A stretch of 64,000 nt of DNA, taken from assembly GCA_949775045.1 (NCBI GenBank), contig OX459100.1:11666086-11730085 (forward strand). Reading direction: 5' to 3'. Each line of letters begins with the position of its first letter. Position 1 is the first letter of the stretch. Source of the DNA: Metridium senile (lineage: Eukaryota; Cnidaria; Anthozoa; Actiniaria; Metridiidae). Shown here piece after piece: positions 21,018 through 38,936 of the stretch. Made by a program: the position numbers and the translations under genes. A model generated the notes under the pieces. That model saw nothing but the letters and a program-made list of their open reading frames with translations, was not told where the DNA came from and did no database searches.

Positions 21018-21124
21018 GTAAGCAAAGGTTATCTACATAGAATAGTGAGCACGAACAAAGTGAGAATACGAAAAAACAGCGTATACGTGCGAAGCTGTCT
21101 AGATATCGTCAGCACGGTGTAGGA

Positions 21125-21465
21125 ACACACGGTGAGACTACTACGCCGCAAGCGCGGCAAAATTTTCACAGCGGTAAATTTGCCATAGCATTGGAATTGC
21201 GAAGGAATTGCGGACTACAGGGAGTAAATTCGATTTATAAGAAATTCCCTGAATATATAAGCTTGAAGTTTCGTGTACATAACCTTTGTTATATTGTGAA
21301 GCTACCATTAGTTTATACTTTTGTTTATAGTTTGAGAAAAAAGCGATGAAAGTCGTCTACTCAATCGGTTTTTAAAGACTTCGTACGAATGTCAGATTTG
21401 TGTGCTGGATCATTTTATTATTTTTTTCGCGCATGCGTGGTCGTCTGACCGCTATGTTCGGTGTA
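21125..21465 (+). repeat. Dispersed repeat, copy 2
   Basis: Same family and orientation as 3085-3415, sharing GATTTATAAGAAATTCCCTG, CAGATTTGTGTGCTGGATCA and TCGT.TGACCGCT.TGTT. Confidence 0.75.
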
Positions 21466-21654
21466 GTATAAATAATGCAAGGATGTAGAAATTAATAAAA
21501 CTTAATTTATTTCATAGAGCTGATGCCTTGAGTCTTGTTGTTATCATATAGTTTTTTTCTACGGCCTAGCTTATCATGTGTTTCTCGGTCCCGACAAAAA
21601 TATGACACACAAAACAAGGTAACATGCACCGTACAATTTTCTTGTAATTTTTTC

Positions 21655-21912
21655 TTACAATTTTCATTCCTTTGGAATGCTCGGCCGCTAGATATTAGAA
21701 ACCTCAACCTAAATATTGAATTGTTCAAGAAAAACCTGAAGACACACTTATTTACGAGGGCGTTCCTGCATTAGTTTTCTTTTCTTTAGTATTATTTAAT
21801 AAGTCACTCTTTGTATAATATATTACCATAAATTTTATTGTAAACAGTTATAGCGCATCTGAATATGTATATAGATTTATGCGCTCTATAAATTATTAAA
21901 TTATCATTATTA
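21655..21912 (+). mobile_element. LINE 3' end with reverse-transcriptase C-terminal remnant
   Basis: The translation WNARPLDIRNLNLNIELFKK then LKTHLFTRAFLH and a stop resembles the C-terminus of CR1/L2-like LINE reverse transcriptases (pattern WNxLPxxIR...FKxxLKTxLF). The 3' tail TGCGCTCTATAAATTATTAA and TATTATTAC is typical of such elements. Heavily 5'-truncated. Confidence 0.7.
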
Positions 21913-23688
21913 TTACAATTTATCCACACCTATCCTAAAGGCCCAGGCAAACGGCAAACGGCAAACATACATTTTCTCTTATTTTTGCGACTTTTAGAAG
22001 AATATAACTCAGTAAGTATTTATCCGAGATACTTGCCCAATCTCGGTAATAATACTGAATGTTGGTAGGTTTTATTTTGTGATAAGATTAATTTTTTCAC
22101 TCAGTCCCCTAGCTCATGAAATCCGGAAAGTAAGTAAGTATCTATATATTTTCTCTGTTTCCACTTGATTGTGAAATAATTTATCATGTCAAACATACGT
22201 ATACTGGCGTGAATAAAGTCACGTTTCGTTTGATCACTAGAGCGCAAACGTTTTTTATAAAAAATGTTTAAAATGTCTTATGCTTTTGTCACTGTTTAAA
22301 ACGACCGTGGTGTATAAAAAAAGAAAATGTCTACTTCTTACTGGATTTCATTTTAAAACTCTTTCATCCTTTCGATTTTGTTGAACAAAATCGAGCCAAT
22401 GTTGAAGCAATGTTGTTGCCCGGGCCTTTACTATCACTGAATAAGAAACACCAAATTAGGGAAGCGAAACTTTGTTCATTTAAATTCAGATTCGCGTCAG
22501 CAAACCAATGTGATTGACGAGCCAGTGAAGCAAAACCAGCTAAGTATCGGATAAATATGCATAAATCAAAACCTTGCTGCTGACACGAACAAGTTTCAAG
22601 AAGACTTATGGTTAATCAAGGTAAAGCAACCGTCGCTTTCTTCTTGTCGCTATCCTTTATAGCATTTTATATGTAATTAAGAAGAGTTTTGTTCGTTTGT
22701 CCAGAGAATGTGGAAGGTTTAGCCTTACTTTCATCAGGGGGTAAGGCGGTTTAAAACCTTCGACATTCCGTGAGACAAACGAATAACATTCAACTTATCT
22801 CATCACGATGAATAACTTCAATGATGATCATATATATATTTTTTAAATCAGCCACGTCACTCTTTTACATAGGCAGACCAATGTGTAATATTTCTATCAT
22901 TCTTTCTGTTATATTATAAGCACATTATAATTATGAATTATTATCAGAATAGACGAAAGTCACTAAACAGACCCAATGGCAACTTTTTATGTGAAACTTG
23001 GTTACTGATATCTGTTTATACTGAGAAACAACCAAGTATAAATTGAAGTTAATTGAATGTTGTGACACAAATCAATCCGGAATCAAACCATTTATAGATT
23101 ATACGTGTCGCTTAAACATGAAAAACTACGGACCATTAGATATTCAAGATGAGGGGGAGGGGAGGTTTGGGCATTTTTTTGGTACATGATAATTTTTGTT
23201 CTGTAAGCTGTATACATCCTATGCAAAAAGGCAATTCCTTACTTAATCACTATTAGAAGACACCTTTGCTTTTATTAGAAAGAGCACAACGTAATTAGTG
23301 ATATTCCACAATTTCAATGTAGTAACATAAACTGATCAAAAGTTACAGCTTTTTGAATTTACAAAGATTTGGCTTAAAATTTGCACTTGGGCCTTTAGAG
23401 CCTCGCTTTCGCGTTTTTGGTACATTTTAAATGCTTTGGAGTGATTCAATATATGACAACAGAACTCTACAAAATTATCATTATATGGTAAATTTACGTC
23501 ACAGTTGTATAATAATTACATCACGAAAAATAATTAAATATTCAACATCGTTACGTGAGTAATTAATTACAAAAAATAAAAGAAGAATAAATCAAAACAA
23601 AAGCAGCCAACATTGTATTTTCAGTAATTATATCCATTCTATTTTTTCTTTTCAGTTTTCATTTTACAAATAATTTTCCCAAATTCAA
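21913..23688. other. Intergenic region before the patatin-like gene
   Basis: Mostly unique AT-rich sequence. An inverted repeat at about 22691-22790 (GTTCGTTTGTCC..GAATGT and complement) is the only structure seen. The end (TTTTTTCTTTTCAG at about 23655) looks like a 3' splice site, so the next gene probably has an upstream non-coding exon in this region. Confidence 0.5.
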
Positions 23689-29302
<5,614 letters not shown>

Positions 29303-29460
29303 GAAAACGTATACTAACGGTTTAAATTTCGCACGTATAACGCAATACTTTATAGATAATTCGCCGTTACAACTGCAGCTGGTAGAATGATAACAAAATT
29401 ATAACGGTTTTCACACGTATAAGCCGTTTAATTGATAAGTCGTGTGTATGTATATTTTGA

Positions 29461-29662
29461 AGCCTCCTCCGCAGGCAACTCTTCACTCTGAGCTTCCTTT
29501 GTCATGCGAACTACTCTGGGCTTCCTGTGGTGGAATAAAAGGTGGGGGGAGGGGACGCGGTTGAGAGAAAAGAAGAGGAGGAGCTCCTTCCTTTTTTGGG
29601 GCCCATTCCTCACCAGTTCGCATGACAAAGGGAACCCAGCAGGGTTGCCTGCGAAGGAGGCT
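29461..29662. mobile_element. MITE with ~50-bp terminal inverted repeats
   Basis: AGCCTCCTCCGCAGGCAACT at 29461 and, inverted, AGCCTCCTTCGCAGGCAACC ending at 29662. The arms continue through CTTTGTCATGCGAACT. It lies 160 bp beyond the patatin stop, possibly within the 3' UTR. Confidence 0.85.
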
Positions 29663-30097
29663 ACATATTTTGCGGTTGAACAAATATTTCATTTATATAT
29701 CTTATAGGTTTTTACATATCAAGCAGGGGAAGGGAAGAGTCAGTGTTAAATACGTCATTGGCGTGGACGATTTTAACCCCTAAGAGTTAGCACATAAAAC
29801 ATAAAAAGAAAACTTTTAACACCATATAGTTGAATTACCAAATAGCTGAGATACGATAAACTTTAACAGATCGTCTCGGGTATGGAGCACACTTGTTTCT
29901 AGTACAGTAAACTTTACCACTAATAATTTATTGTGTTTTCGAAAATCACTACTAAATTACTATTTTAGCGCATTGTCCACATCATATGACCCTGAAGATC
30001 TATGTAGCTGGGGGGCTCGTCGGGAAAGACACCGTAGGGCGCGGCACGGACGTTGTTTTACCCTTAAGAGATATCTTACAAAAACAATACGAGAATT
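29663..30097. other. Unique AT-rich stretch
   Basis: No repeat, exon or motif that I can support, apart from a short GC-richer patch near 30010-30055. Confidence 0.4.
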
Positions 30098-30720
30098 TTA
30101 TTCTATTACCTATAATTTATATCAAACACCGACGCAGCCTATACTAGTTTACTCGATAGTTTCTATTTATATTATCTATCGTTTATATCAAACACCGACG
30201 CAGCCCATACTAGTTTACTATCGTTTATATCAAACACCGACGCAGCCTATACTAGTTTACTCGATAGTTTCTATATATATTTCCTATTGTTTATATCAAA
30301 CACCGACGCAGCCTATACTAGTTTACTCGATAGTTTCTATATATATTTCCTATTGTTTATATCAAACACCGACGCAGCCTATACTAGTTTACATTCCTTA
30401 AATTACTGCGAGCTGTAGACAAATTCTAAAGAATATATTGCACGTTATCGAGGCTGAGGTTGTGGACGAGAACCATGAAAAGATATATTGTCAGTTTTTC
30501 ACAGTTCCGTCCAGTGATCGCGAATGATAGTTCCAAGTCGAGGTCAGACGGTTGCTGCGTACAATAAATTATACTGAGTTTTGCAACTCAAACCTCGACT
30601 TTGAACTGTTATAATTTATCGTCACTAACCAGAAGCTCTGAACGGGACTGAGAAAAGGTATATTGTTCGAATAGCATGATAAATCAAAGCCTCAGTTTTT
30701 ACAAATATATTTTTCCATAG
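30098..30720 (+). repeat. 68-bp tandem array plus composite dispersed module, copy 2
   Basis: 30098-30395 repeats TTTATATCAAACACCGACGC, AGCCTATACTAGTTTACTCG five times. 30398-30720 then matches 17386-17700 (TTAAATTACTGCGAGCTGTA and the TCCAAGTCGAGGT inverted pair). The open frame across the array only reflects the repeat. Confidence 0.85.
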
Positions 30721-30753
30721 TAAGATAATTGTCTATGACGATACTAATATATA

Positions 30754-31041
30754 CAGGCATTTCAAAAAACCTTGAATACTGAATACTGAATACTGAATAC
30801 TGCATTCCAAGACCAAATGGTATTGTGGGTCGTATAATATTGTTTAATGTGAAATAAATAATACTTTGTTGTTTTATTTTGAGTGCATTCAATCCGACAC
30901 AATATACTTGCTACATATAGAGAGTAAATCGCTGTATATTTACTTATTATTTAAAATTAATGAGACCCACAATGCCCTTTGGTCTTGGAATGCACTATTG
31001 AGTACTGCAGTATTCAGTATTCAACGTTTTTTGAAACAGCT
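30754..31041. mobile_element. MITE with GAATACT-repeat ends
   Basis: TTTCAAAAAACCTTGAATAC, four GAATACT repeats and GCATTCCAAGACCAAATGG are mirrored at 30962-31041 (GACCCACAATGCCCTTTGGT, CAGTATTCAGTATTCAACG). Terminal arms are about 75 bp. Confidence 0.85.
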
Positions 31042-31317
31042 GTTTATTGTAGTATTACTAAAAACGGTGATTAAAAGTTTTGAATTTTCATTTACTCGAA
31101 TAACATGATTTATTATCCAACTAGTCATAGACGAGTTAAAATATGGCAGGAGTAGGACTGGACCGAATAACAATATCCAGCAATATTTTTACTCGTCTAT
31201 CTAGCCCTCAAGTAAAACAATATTTGTTTTATAAAAGAACAAAAACCTTTTGATTGGATAACAAGATATTCGATTGGATAACTCGTTAACTCGAGTTTCA
31301 CTCGTAAAATATTCAGC

Positions 31318-31728
31318 ATTATTATATATCCTATTCAAACTCGTTTTCTTATTGGTCGAGAGCACGTCACGTGGAGGGAAATAAATCGATCTAATCCCCG
31401 CGCGGGTAATAAATCCACGTGAGAGGGGAATAAATCCACGTGATCAGGTCAAAGTCCATCGAAAGTTCGTGTGGCGCGTTTGCAAACTCAATGTAACCAC
31501 CAATTTAAACTCAACTTATAAGTAAACAACAAACATTTTCACTTAAAATAAAACATTACATTATTGTCATTTGACATTTTTTGGTCGACTAAAAACTTTG
31601 TAATATCATATTACATTTCAATTTTCTCCACGCTTTGTAATTCATAACGAATTTTTTTTCGTAAATAAAACATTTTCAAAATGAAGTGAAAATTTTTCTT
31701 CGTTTGAATAGGATATATAATAAAACAC
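31318..31728. mobile_element. Foldback element, outer arms
   Basis: TATTATATATCCTATTCAAA at 31318 and its complement at 31703-31724. Inside are repeated TAAATCCACGTGA units and TTATTGGTCGAGAGCACGTC. No coding frame. Confidence 0.65.
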
Positions 31729-31734
31729 TTAATG

Positions 31735-31870
31735 ACTGATCCCTCGGGAAATCAGTTAGTTTTGTTTCCCTCGAATCTCAATGTTTCCCTCGGCCGGGGC
31801 CTCGGGAAACATTGGGATTCTCGGGAAACAAAACTAACTGTTTCCCTCGGGACCAGTCATTAAGTGCTTA
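31735..31870. repeat. Near-perfect palindrome with CTCGGGAAA motifs
   Basis: AAGTGCTTAATGACT-type arm ends surround CCCTCGGGAAATCAGTTAGT and its complement, about 65 bp per arm, with the loop CGGCCGGGGC. Same architecture as 16313-16442 with different sequence. Confidence 0.85.
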
Positions 31871-31966
31871 ATATTACACATCAAACTGTCTAATAAAATA
31901 TATAAATTGAGGCCTAAATTTTTACTTATATATTTTTCCACAAAAACATAATAGTCCCCTTCACAG

Positions 31967-32313
31967 TATAACGAGACACGTTATTGGGATCCCTATTATT
32001 TTAACGGAGGATGGAATTGAAAAGCGTTTTAAAGGAAACACGTATTGTAACTGAGTTGGAGGGAAATTGGAAAGCGTTTTAAACGAGACACGTATCTGAG
32101 TTGGAGGGAAATTGAAAACCGTTTTAGACACGTTATTGTGGACGTTATTGTAACGGCACACGCTCCTATGTTCCCGACCTAAAACGTACTACGTTTTTTA
32201 AAACGTAGACGATTTCATAATCGTCCCACGTTTTGAAAAACGTAGTACGAAACTTCACAAACGTAGCTCGTTTTTGAAAACGTAACACGTTGATCGGAAA
32301 CTATGAGAGATCC
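31967..32313. mobile_element. 347-bp insertion with 5-bp target duplication CACAG
   Basis: It interrupts the host MITE between CCTTCACAG and CACAGTTCCC; intact copies read CTTCACAGTTCCC. The insert has no clear terminal repeats. It contains tandem AAAGCGTTTTAAA..GAGACACGT and AACGTAG/CTACGTT blocks. Confidence 0.75.
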
Positions 32314-32407
32314 CACAGTTCCCTGCGCCATCTTGAAAGGTAGCCGGGCCTTTGCATCGAAGCGAGACAAACGTTGAGCTTGCAATCATAGAGACACGTG
32401 AATAATA

Positions 32408-32904
32408 GACCGAACCAAGGTTATTGCCGCCATCTTGCAAGGGGTGCAAAACTACTGGGGCGAGTAGAGAATGTATGTGATTTTGGACCACTTTGAACGT
32501 ACGTATTTTTCTTCCAATTCATTGGATTTTCAAAGTTAAAATTGTCTATCAAAGGTTTTGCATTTGTTTATAACATATCCAAAAATTAGAGCTGGGAAAT
32601 GAGCTACAGGCTCTGTAATCAATATTTTAGATCTACATAAAAACACTTTGTTTCAGCGATATAGAATTACACTGAGTAAATATAGGGAGATTTGAAATCG
32701 CCGTTTACATACGTCTCACATAATTTAATAACCTTAGTTTGATCTCAGGTATAGCCATGCATAGTATCTTTGATATAAAATGTTTATATTGAACATTCGG
32801 CAATTTCCAGTGGAGTTATATAAGTTCAAAGTTACATACATTTACTGCTCGCCCCAGTAGTTCTGCACCCCCTAAAAGATGGCGGCAATAACCTTGGATC
32901 GGTC
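32408..32904. mobile_element. 497-bp insertion with ~60-bp terminal inverted repeats
   Basis: GACCGAACCAAGGTTATTGC, CGCCATCTTGCAAGGGGTGC, ACTGGGGCGAG is mirrored at 32845-32904. Flanking host sequence shows AATA and TATT where intact copies read GAATAATTG, which implies a 2-bp AT (or TA) target duplication. Confidence 0.85.
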
Positions 32905-33084
32905 TATTGCCCCACAAGGTGTTAAAGGGGCTCTATCATTGCAAGCCCATTATTCGTCTCGCTTCGATCGATGCAATGGCCCGGCTACCTTTCAAGATGG
33001 CGCAGGCAACTATGAAGTGGACTATTGCGAAGTTTAGACGTCCTTCATATTTATAGTTTCAATCAAAAATATACTTTCTTTCTT

Positions 33085-33356
33085 ACTTATTCTCGGTTTG
33101 TTGAATGAACTACCGGTAGAAATTAAGAAGTACCTTCCACAGAGTCATTCAAAATAAAACTAAAGACTTTACTTTTTAATTCCTAGTTGACCGTAGTTTT
33201 TTTTTTTTAATTATTATTCTCATCATCATTATTTTTCCATATCATATTGTTATTGTAATCATCTATATTTCCTATTCGTTACTTATTTTCCCCCCTTATA
33301 TTGTAAGGCGGAGCACTGAAAGAATTAAATTATCATTATCATTATCATTATTTGCG
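33085..33356 (+). mobile_element. LINE 3' end, degraded
   Basis: GLLNELPVEIKKYLPQSHSK resembles the WNxLPxxIR region of CR1/L2-like reverse transcriptases. The tail GCACTGAAAGAATTAAATTA and (TCATTA)n follows. Frame disrupted. Confidence 0.5.
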
Positions 33357-34039
33357 ACACATATATAACTAGCATGCTGCTCATCCCTTCAGCGTTGGGT
33401 TGCCCCTTCATCTCTACTGTGCCCTGTGCCACGCCCATGGGTATGTTGCACCCCTGACTGTACACAACATTCTTTACATACTTTAACAAATATATGTTCG
33501 AAAGAAATCAATTTGGGTGTATATTATATTAGAAAATGTGAAGGTTAAGAATTGCCCAAAGTCATCAAATAGTTCCGGATTCGTCTTCCAATGACGTCAC
33601 TTCAGGGCGAGATATCTCAACTATGACGTCATTATAATATGTAGATAATTGAAAGTACATATTGTCGTTTCAAATAACAAAGCGCCGTAAACTATAATGC
33701 CACAAGAATAAAAATATAAGATAGTTAAATAAAAAATTAACGGACAAAATGTGACGAACACGCAGTGACAAAACTTCTTAATTTGAGGGTTCACTCCATC
33801 CATGTGATCTCGCTTCGAAGCGCGCAAAGGATTGTTTGTCAAACGAACAGTGGCGCCTGGAGACAAAAACAAATTCGGTTACTTTTAGTCATTTGCGTTT
33901 TGTATGTATTCTCTTTTTATCTCTGATAGAGCAGCAGTAAACTTTTATTGTCCAATTAGTAACATATAACTTTTTAATGTAAAGTTATTTTAAGGTTGTA
34001 TTGATCGAGGGTTAACACGGGAAACAACTCTCTCGAACG
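33357..34039. other. Unique stretch
   Basis: AT-rich with no supported exon or repeat. It leads into the CpG-richer segment at 34040. Confidence 0.4.
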
Positions 34040-34297
34040 ACGCCATCCTGAAACTGTTGGCAATGCCATAAAAATGCTTCTGATTGGCTAATACTAACCG
34101 GAAGTGCGCGCGCGAAATCACCTGGATGTTGTCACTTGAATGTGTTCTACAAGGCAAGTAAGGATTCCTTACAGGTAATAGCTAGTGTGTTGAAAGAGCG
34201 GTCAACGCCCAATGCATCTGGCAGTACTAGAGAGAACTACCAAAACCGTTGATATGTAGCATACAGACATTCATAGCCAGAAGAAGACTATTAAAGG
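34040..34297 (+). promoter_or_regulatory. Possible promoter and non-coding first exon
   Basis: Inverted CCAAT (TCTGATTGG, 34079-34087), an ETS-type CCGGAAGT (34098-34105) and a CG-repeat patch (TGCGCGCGCG) lie together. About 190 bp later comes the donor-like AAAG|GTATGT at 34297. No coding frame. Which gene it would serve is unknown; the next coding exon on + is at 57840. Confidence 0.35.
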
Positions 34298-35077
34298 TAT
34301 GTACAAAGCGGGCCTTGTTTATATATGTAATATGAGCGGCCGATCTGTATGCAATATACAACGGCGAGTCGAAGACGGGCATACAGATCGGATGCGAATA
34401 TTGTATAGTACTTATGAAAGTCCAACATTAGTTCTTTAATATTCTACTAAACTTGTCAAGATGAAAGTAAATCTGGCCGAGAAAATTCAAGTTGAAACTT
34501 ATGCAAATCATTTACAGAACTCGTGATTGCTTTGTCACATTTTCATGTATTATTCATGAATTCTATAAAACACTATATTTTGTCCATTTATACAGCACAT
34601 TATATATTTAGATCGTATAAATAGGTATAAAATTGAGAATGAAGACAAACGCGAGGATAAAACGTTTCGACATCATCTAGATGTCATTATCAATTTCATA
34701 ACAAAGTCTAAACTTATTAAATAGGTATGAATAGATTAATATATATACAGGCCACATATACTATACTATACTAGTTTGAAATGCGTCTTCAGGATTCTGA
34801 GCAAATAGCTTGAGCTACTGAAGTTACTGGGTGTGGTCTGTGCAGATGTCGCATCGGGGCGCCACGAGGGGTAAGTTAGACATTGCACCTTGAAGGTGTG
34901 GTCTATACCACTCTAAGCGTGTACTTTATTACTATAATAGAAGTGTTTGAATGATGATTGATATCGATCAAGCAAGTATATATCGAATATTAATTATACT
35001 AGAGCATGTAATAAAACAAGGAAAATAATAAACAAATAATAAAAAAACAATTTGAAAGTTAATAAACGGATATGATG
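34298..35077. other. Mostly unique stretch with a small inverted repeat
   Basis: CGATCTGTATGC and GCATACAGATCG near 34340 and 34378 form a short inverted pair. Otherwise AT-rich and unremarkable. Confidence 0.4.
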
Positions 35078-36050
35078 GCGATGATGATGATGATGATGAT
35101 GATAAGATCATGATGATGATGATGACAATAGTGGTGATAATAATAATAAGATCATGATGATGATGATGACAATAGTGGTGATAATAAGATCATGATGATG
35201 ATGATGACAATAGCAGTGATAATAATAATAATAAGATCATGATGATGATGATGACAATATTGGTGATAATAAGATCATGATGATGATGATGACAATAGTG
35301 GTGATAATAATAATAAGATCATGATGATGATGATGACAATAGTGGTGATAATAATAATAAGATCATGATGATGATTGATGATTGATGATGATGATGATGA
35401 TGATAAGATCATGATGATGATGATGACAATAGTGGTGATAATAATAATAAGATCATGATGATGATGATGACAATAGCGGTGATAATAATAATAATAAGAT
35501 CATGATGATGATGATGACAATAGTGGTGATAATAATAATAAGATCATGATGATGATGATGACAATAGTGGTGATAATAATAATAAGATCATGATGATGAG
35601 GATGACAATAGTGGTGATAATAATAATAAGATCATGATGATGAGGATGACAATAGTGGTGATAATAATAATAAGATCATGATGATGAGGATGACAATAGT
35701 GGTGATAATAATAATAAGATCATGATGATGATGATGACAATAGTGGTGATAATAATAATAAGATCATGATGATGAGGATGACAATAGTGGTGATAATAAT
35801 AATAAGATCATGATGATGATAGGGCTGTTGTTGTTGATGATTATGATGCATTTGATGATGGTGTTGCTGTTGTTGTTAATGATGATGATGCATTTGATGA
35901 TGGTGTTGCTGTTGTTGTTAATGATGATGGTGTTGCTGTTGTTGTTAATGATGATGATGATGATGCATATGCATGCATGATATTGCTGTGGATAATGGCA
36001 ATAATGGTGGCAATGGTTATGATGACGATGTTATGGGTAGGGTTATGACA
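35078..36050 (+). repeat. ~40-bp minisatellite block (AAGATCATGATGATG) and GTTGTTGTTAATGATG run
   Basis: About 17 units of AAGATCATGATGATGATGAT, GACAATAGTGGTGATAATAA extend to about 35822. They pass into TGGTGTTGCTGTTGTTGTTA units, then GAT-rich sequence to 36050. Variant sites (GTGG/GCGG, GATGAGGATG) are shared by neighbouring units. Confidence 0.95.
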
Positions 36051-36107
36051 ATACCAAATGCACCAAAAATGTGCAAAAGATTATAGAATTATATATTGTG
36101 TTTTAGA

Positions 36108-36250
36108 TGGAAACTAGCGAGTACACTAATATAGGCTGCGTCGGTGTTTGACATAAACGATTTACTCCGACGAAGGGCTAAAGCTCGAAACGTCACTAAA
36201 GTTAAGTCAACATTTTTTACGGTGTTATAAATTTGATTACATTACCTATT
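36108..36250. repeat. GACGAAGGGCTAAAGC repeat, head-to-head fragments
   Basis: The first part is - orientation (GGAAACTAGCGAGTACACTA), the second + (CTCCGACGAAGGGCTAAAGC to TTACGGTGTTATAAATTT). Confidence 0.8.
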
Positions 36251-36439
36251 ATTGTATATCAACGTAAGGCCGTTACGCACCCTCCGTAAGCAACAGAAGA
36301 ATAGTGCGTCACGTACAACAGTAAACACGTCTACAATTCTATCAACAAATCACCTGCTCGTTCACTAATACCCCAGATAGCTTGCCAATTGTAGAACATC
36401 TTGACAGATATGATGGGTAATTATTTCTTGTAAGTCATT

Positions 36440-36780
36440 AATCTTAGCGTCCTGCACTCTGATTTGTTTTAATTACTCTTTGAATTGACGGAAGGTAAAA
36501 GCCACAAACACGCGAACAAACCCAACTATACAAGCAATAAAATAGATGGGGAGAAAAGACCCTAAAATAGATGCGAGAAAACACTGGAAGAAAATAGGGA
36601 GAGATTTCTCTTATCGTCCTGCTCTCTGATTTGTATTAATTACTCTGATACACTTTGAATTGACGAAAGGTAAAAGCCATCAACACGCGAACAAAGCCAA
36701 CTATATATCATGTAAGAGGGGAAGAGGGGACCTCAAAATAGTTGGGAGAAATTACTGGAGGAAAATGGGGACAAGGTATA
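36440..36780 (+). repeat. ~175-bp unit, two copies
   Basis: CTGATTTG..TTAATTACTCT, TTTGAATTGACG.AAGGTAAA and ACACGCGAACAAA recur at 36450 and 36625. Confidence 0.75.
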
Positions 36781-36801
36781 TTTGAATTTGTGTTCAACTG
36801 A

Positions 36802-37530
36802 GAACTGCATAGGAATACTATGGGTGTAAAAACGATGCATAGCATCTACTCTGACTAGAAAATTACTATGAGTGTAAAACCGACAAGAGTGATACCAGCT
36901 ACAATATTTTACTTAACATCATAAATCAATTGGCTAAGAGTAAATTTGCTTTAATTTTCGCCCTGGTTTCAATTATCCTATTGATACTGCGTTCTGCGCA
37001 TCACAATCAGAGAACTGTATAGGAACTTGATATAGATATAGATATGGGTGTATAAAACCGACAGGAGTAATACCAGCAACAATGCTCATACATCAATTGG
37101 CTAAGGGTACATTTGCTTTTGTTCTTGCCCTGGTTTAATTATCCCATTATTATCCCAAAAATTTTATGGATACTGTTTTTTGCGCATCACAATCAGAGAG
37201 AACTGCATCTACACTGACTAGGAATGCTATTCGTGTAAAACCGACATGAGCAATACCAGCTAAAATGTTCATACATCAATTGGCTAAGGGTTAATTTGCT
37301 TTTGTTCTTGCCCTGATTTTAATTATCCCATTATTATCCTAAAAATGCCGGGATACTGTTTTTGCGAATCACAATCAGAGAGAACTGCATCTACTCTGAC
37401 TAGGAATGCTATTGGTGTAAACCCGACATAATAATTACAGCTATAATAATTGAATTAACATCATACATGAATTAGCTAAGGGTTAATTATTTTGCTTTTG
37501 TTCTCGCCCTGGTTTAATTATCCCATAATC
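36802..37530 (+). repeat. ~185-bp tandem array, four copies
   Basis: AGAACTGCAT, GACTAGGAATGCTAT, TAAAACCGACA, CATACATCAATTGGCTAAGG and GCCCTGGTTTAATTATCCCA recur starting near 36802, 37013, 37199 and 37382. Confidence 0.85.
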
Positions 37531-38440
37531 GGTTAATCTTCACGGACCGCTATTCTTGTTCGTTTCCTTTTACAAGACAACAAACATGTTTATCGATAAC
37601 CTACAAGGAAATGTCACACATTTTGATCTTCAAATCTTCCGTTTTGGTGTATTCACACACGTAAACTATTTATAGCACTGTTTCGTAAAACACCTATATC
37701 AAAATTGTTTTCCAATGTAATCGGCATTCAAAAACGACAAGGATTTAAGTATGAGTAAGTATAAGTCTGCGTATAAACAATCAAGGTTCTTTATTAAGAC
37801 GTGGAGTAACTCAAGATATCTATCTTTTTAAAATAATACAATATATGAAATGAATAGATTCTATTTACATTTAAAAATTATTTGCAATGATGCTCATTCT
37901 ATTTGCAAGAGTAAGGTCCTGACTATTCTAAAAACAACAAGTCTTACTTCAACTTTATTTCTAAAGAAAAACGAAAGAAAAGATTAACACTGTACACTTT
38001 TTCCATTACTTATCGTTTCCTCGCCGATTTCCGTAGCCGAACCGTAGTGGTATAGTTTACGTATTGAAGCGCGCGCGGCGTCACCTCACCGCGTTCCGCA
38101 AGTACCTTCTTTCCTCTCGACACATCCGCTCATTAGTCTTAATTAAAAACTGAATATAAACTGTAGCTATGTAACAAGAAAAACAACTTGTACAAAATAA
38201 TGTACAAACAACCACCAACACGTGCAAGCATAATGTCATTTCCTGACTAGTGGTTAGAATAGTTTTGTAGAAAATACAGCGCAGATGAATGGCTAAGCAA
38301 GCGCTTGACATTGTCAAGTTGTGATGCTAAAAGTATTGTTGTGAAAATGTGTAGAATCAGAGAACTTTTGCTCGGATTTATATAAGATTAAAGAACTATG
38401 AGTTACAATGTGTGTAGATTGTTTGCAAATAGTCTAGTAC
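37531..38440. other. Unique stretch with a CG-rich patch
   Basis: No exon or repeat I can support. A local GAAGCGCGCGCGGCGTCACC at about 38065 stands out from the AT-rich surroundings and could be regulatory. Confidence 0.35.
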
Positions 38441-38447
38441 TTGTACA

Positions 38448-38570
38448 AATGGAAACTAGCGAGTAAACTAGTAATAGGCTGCGTCGGTGTTTGATATATA
38501 AACGATAGGTAATAGAATGAAATTTGTAACACCGTAAAAAACTTAACTTTACTGACGTTTCGTAGGAGGA
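38448..38570 (-). repeat. GACGCAGCC repeat fragment, minus orientation
   Basis: GGAAACTAGCGAGTAAACTA, GGCTGCGTCGGTGTTTGATA and GTAACACCGTAAAAAACTTA are the complement of the family at 56090. Confidence 0.85.
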
Positions 38571-38936
38571 ATAGAGCCTGTAAACTGACTTAACTGAAAG
38601 TGAGGGCTTCTCCTCAGTCATAATTTAATGATCACGAGGTACCGATGGGTGGTGAACTTTTTCAAATTCTGTATTGCTTGTACAACCATATTACTTGCAC
38701 AGAAATATACATATCTACGAGACTGACAAACCCATAAAAATTGAATATTAAACTAACAGTTTTGTGTGCTCAAAAGAAGGGGAAAGTTATGTGAAATGTC
38801 ATATCTAGCTGTGATTCTTAACGTGTGTTGTTCTCTTCTGTTTTTGTTTTTTTTTGCTTTAAAAGGAAATTGAAAACATCTTTTTTACTTGTGTCTATAT
38901 TATCATGTGCTTTGGTCGCTCTAAATTCTCTATTAC

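Larger units (their letters stand above)
31952..33025. mobile_element. TTCCCTGCGCCATC MITE, copy 4, split by two insertions
   Basis: Host-element pieces 31952-31966, 32314-32407 and 32905-33025 line up with the uninterrupted copies at 17704 and 18369. The outer ends read TAGTCC and GGACTA. The two intervening blocks are listed separately. Confidence 0.85.

Noticed and set aside
20295..23688. Search for ROR membrane and kinase exons after the kringle
   Set aside because: No HRDLxxRN or DFG-type frames were found; only repeats, a LINE tail and unique AT-rich DNA before the next gene.
29931..30401. 156-codon frame with LYQTPTQPILVY repeats
   Set aside because: Translation of a 68-bp array belonging to a dispersed non-coding repeat.
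35078..35822. CRISPR-like array
   Set aside because: Units are near-identical head-to-tail minisatellite copies without unique spacers, in a eukaryotic context.
36360..36420. Possible mini-exon reading SLPIVEHLDRYDG between AG and GT
   Set aside because: Too short and isolated; no neighbouring exon of matching phase could be found.
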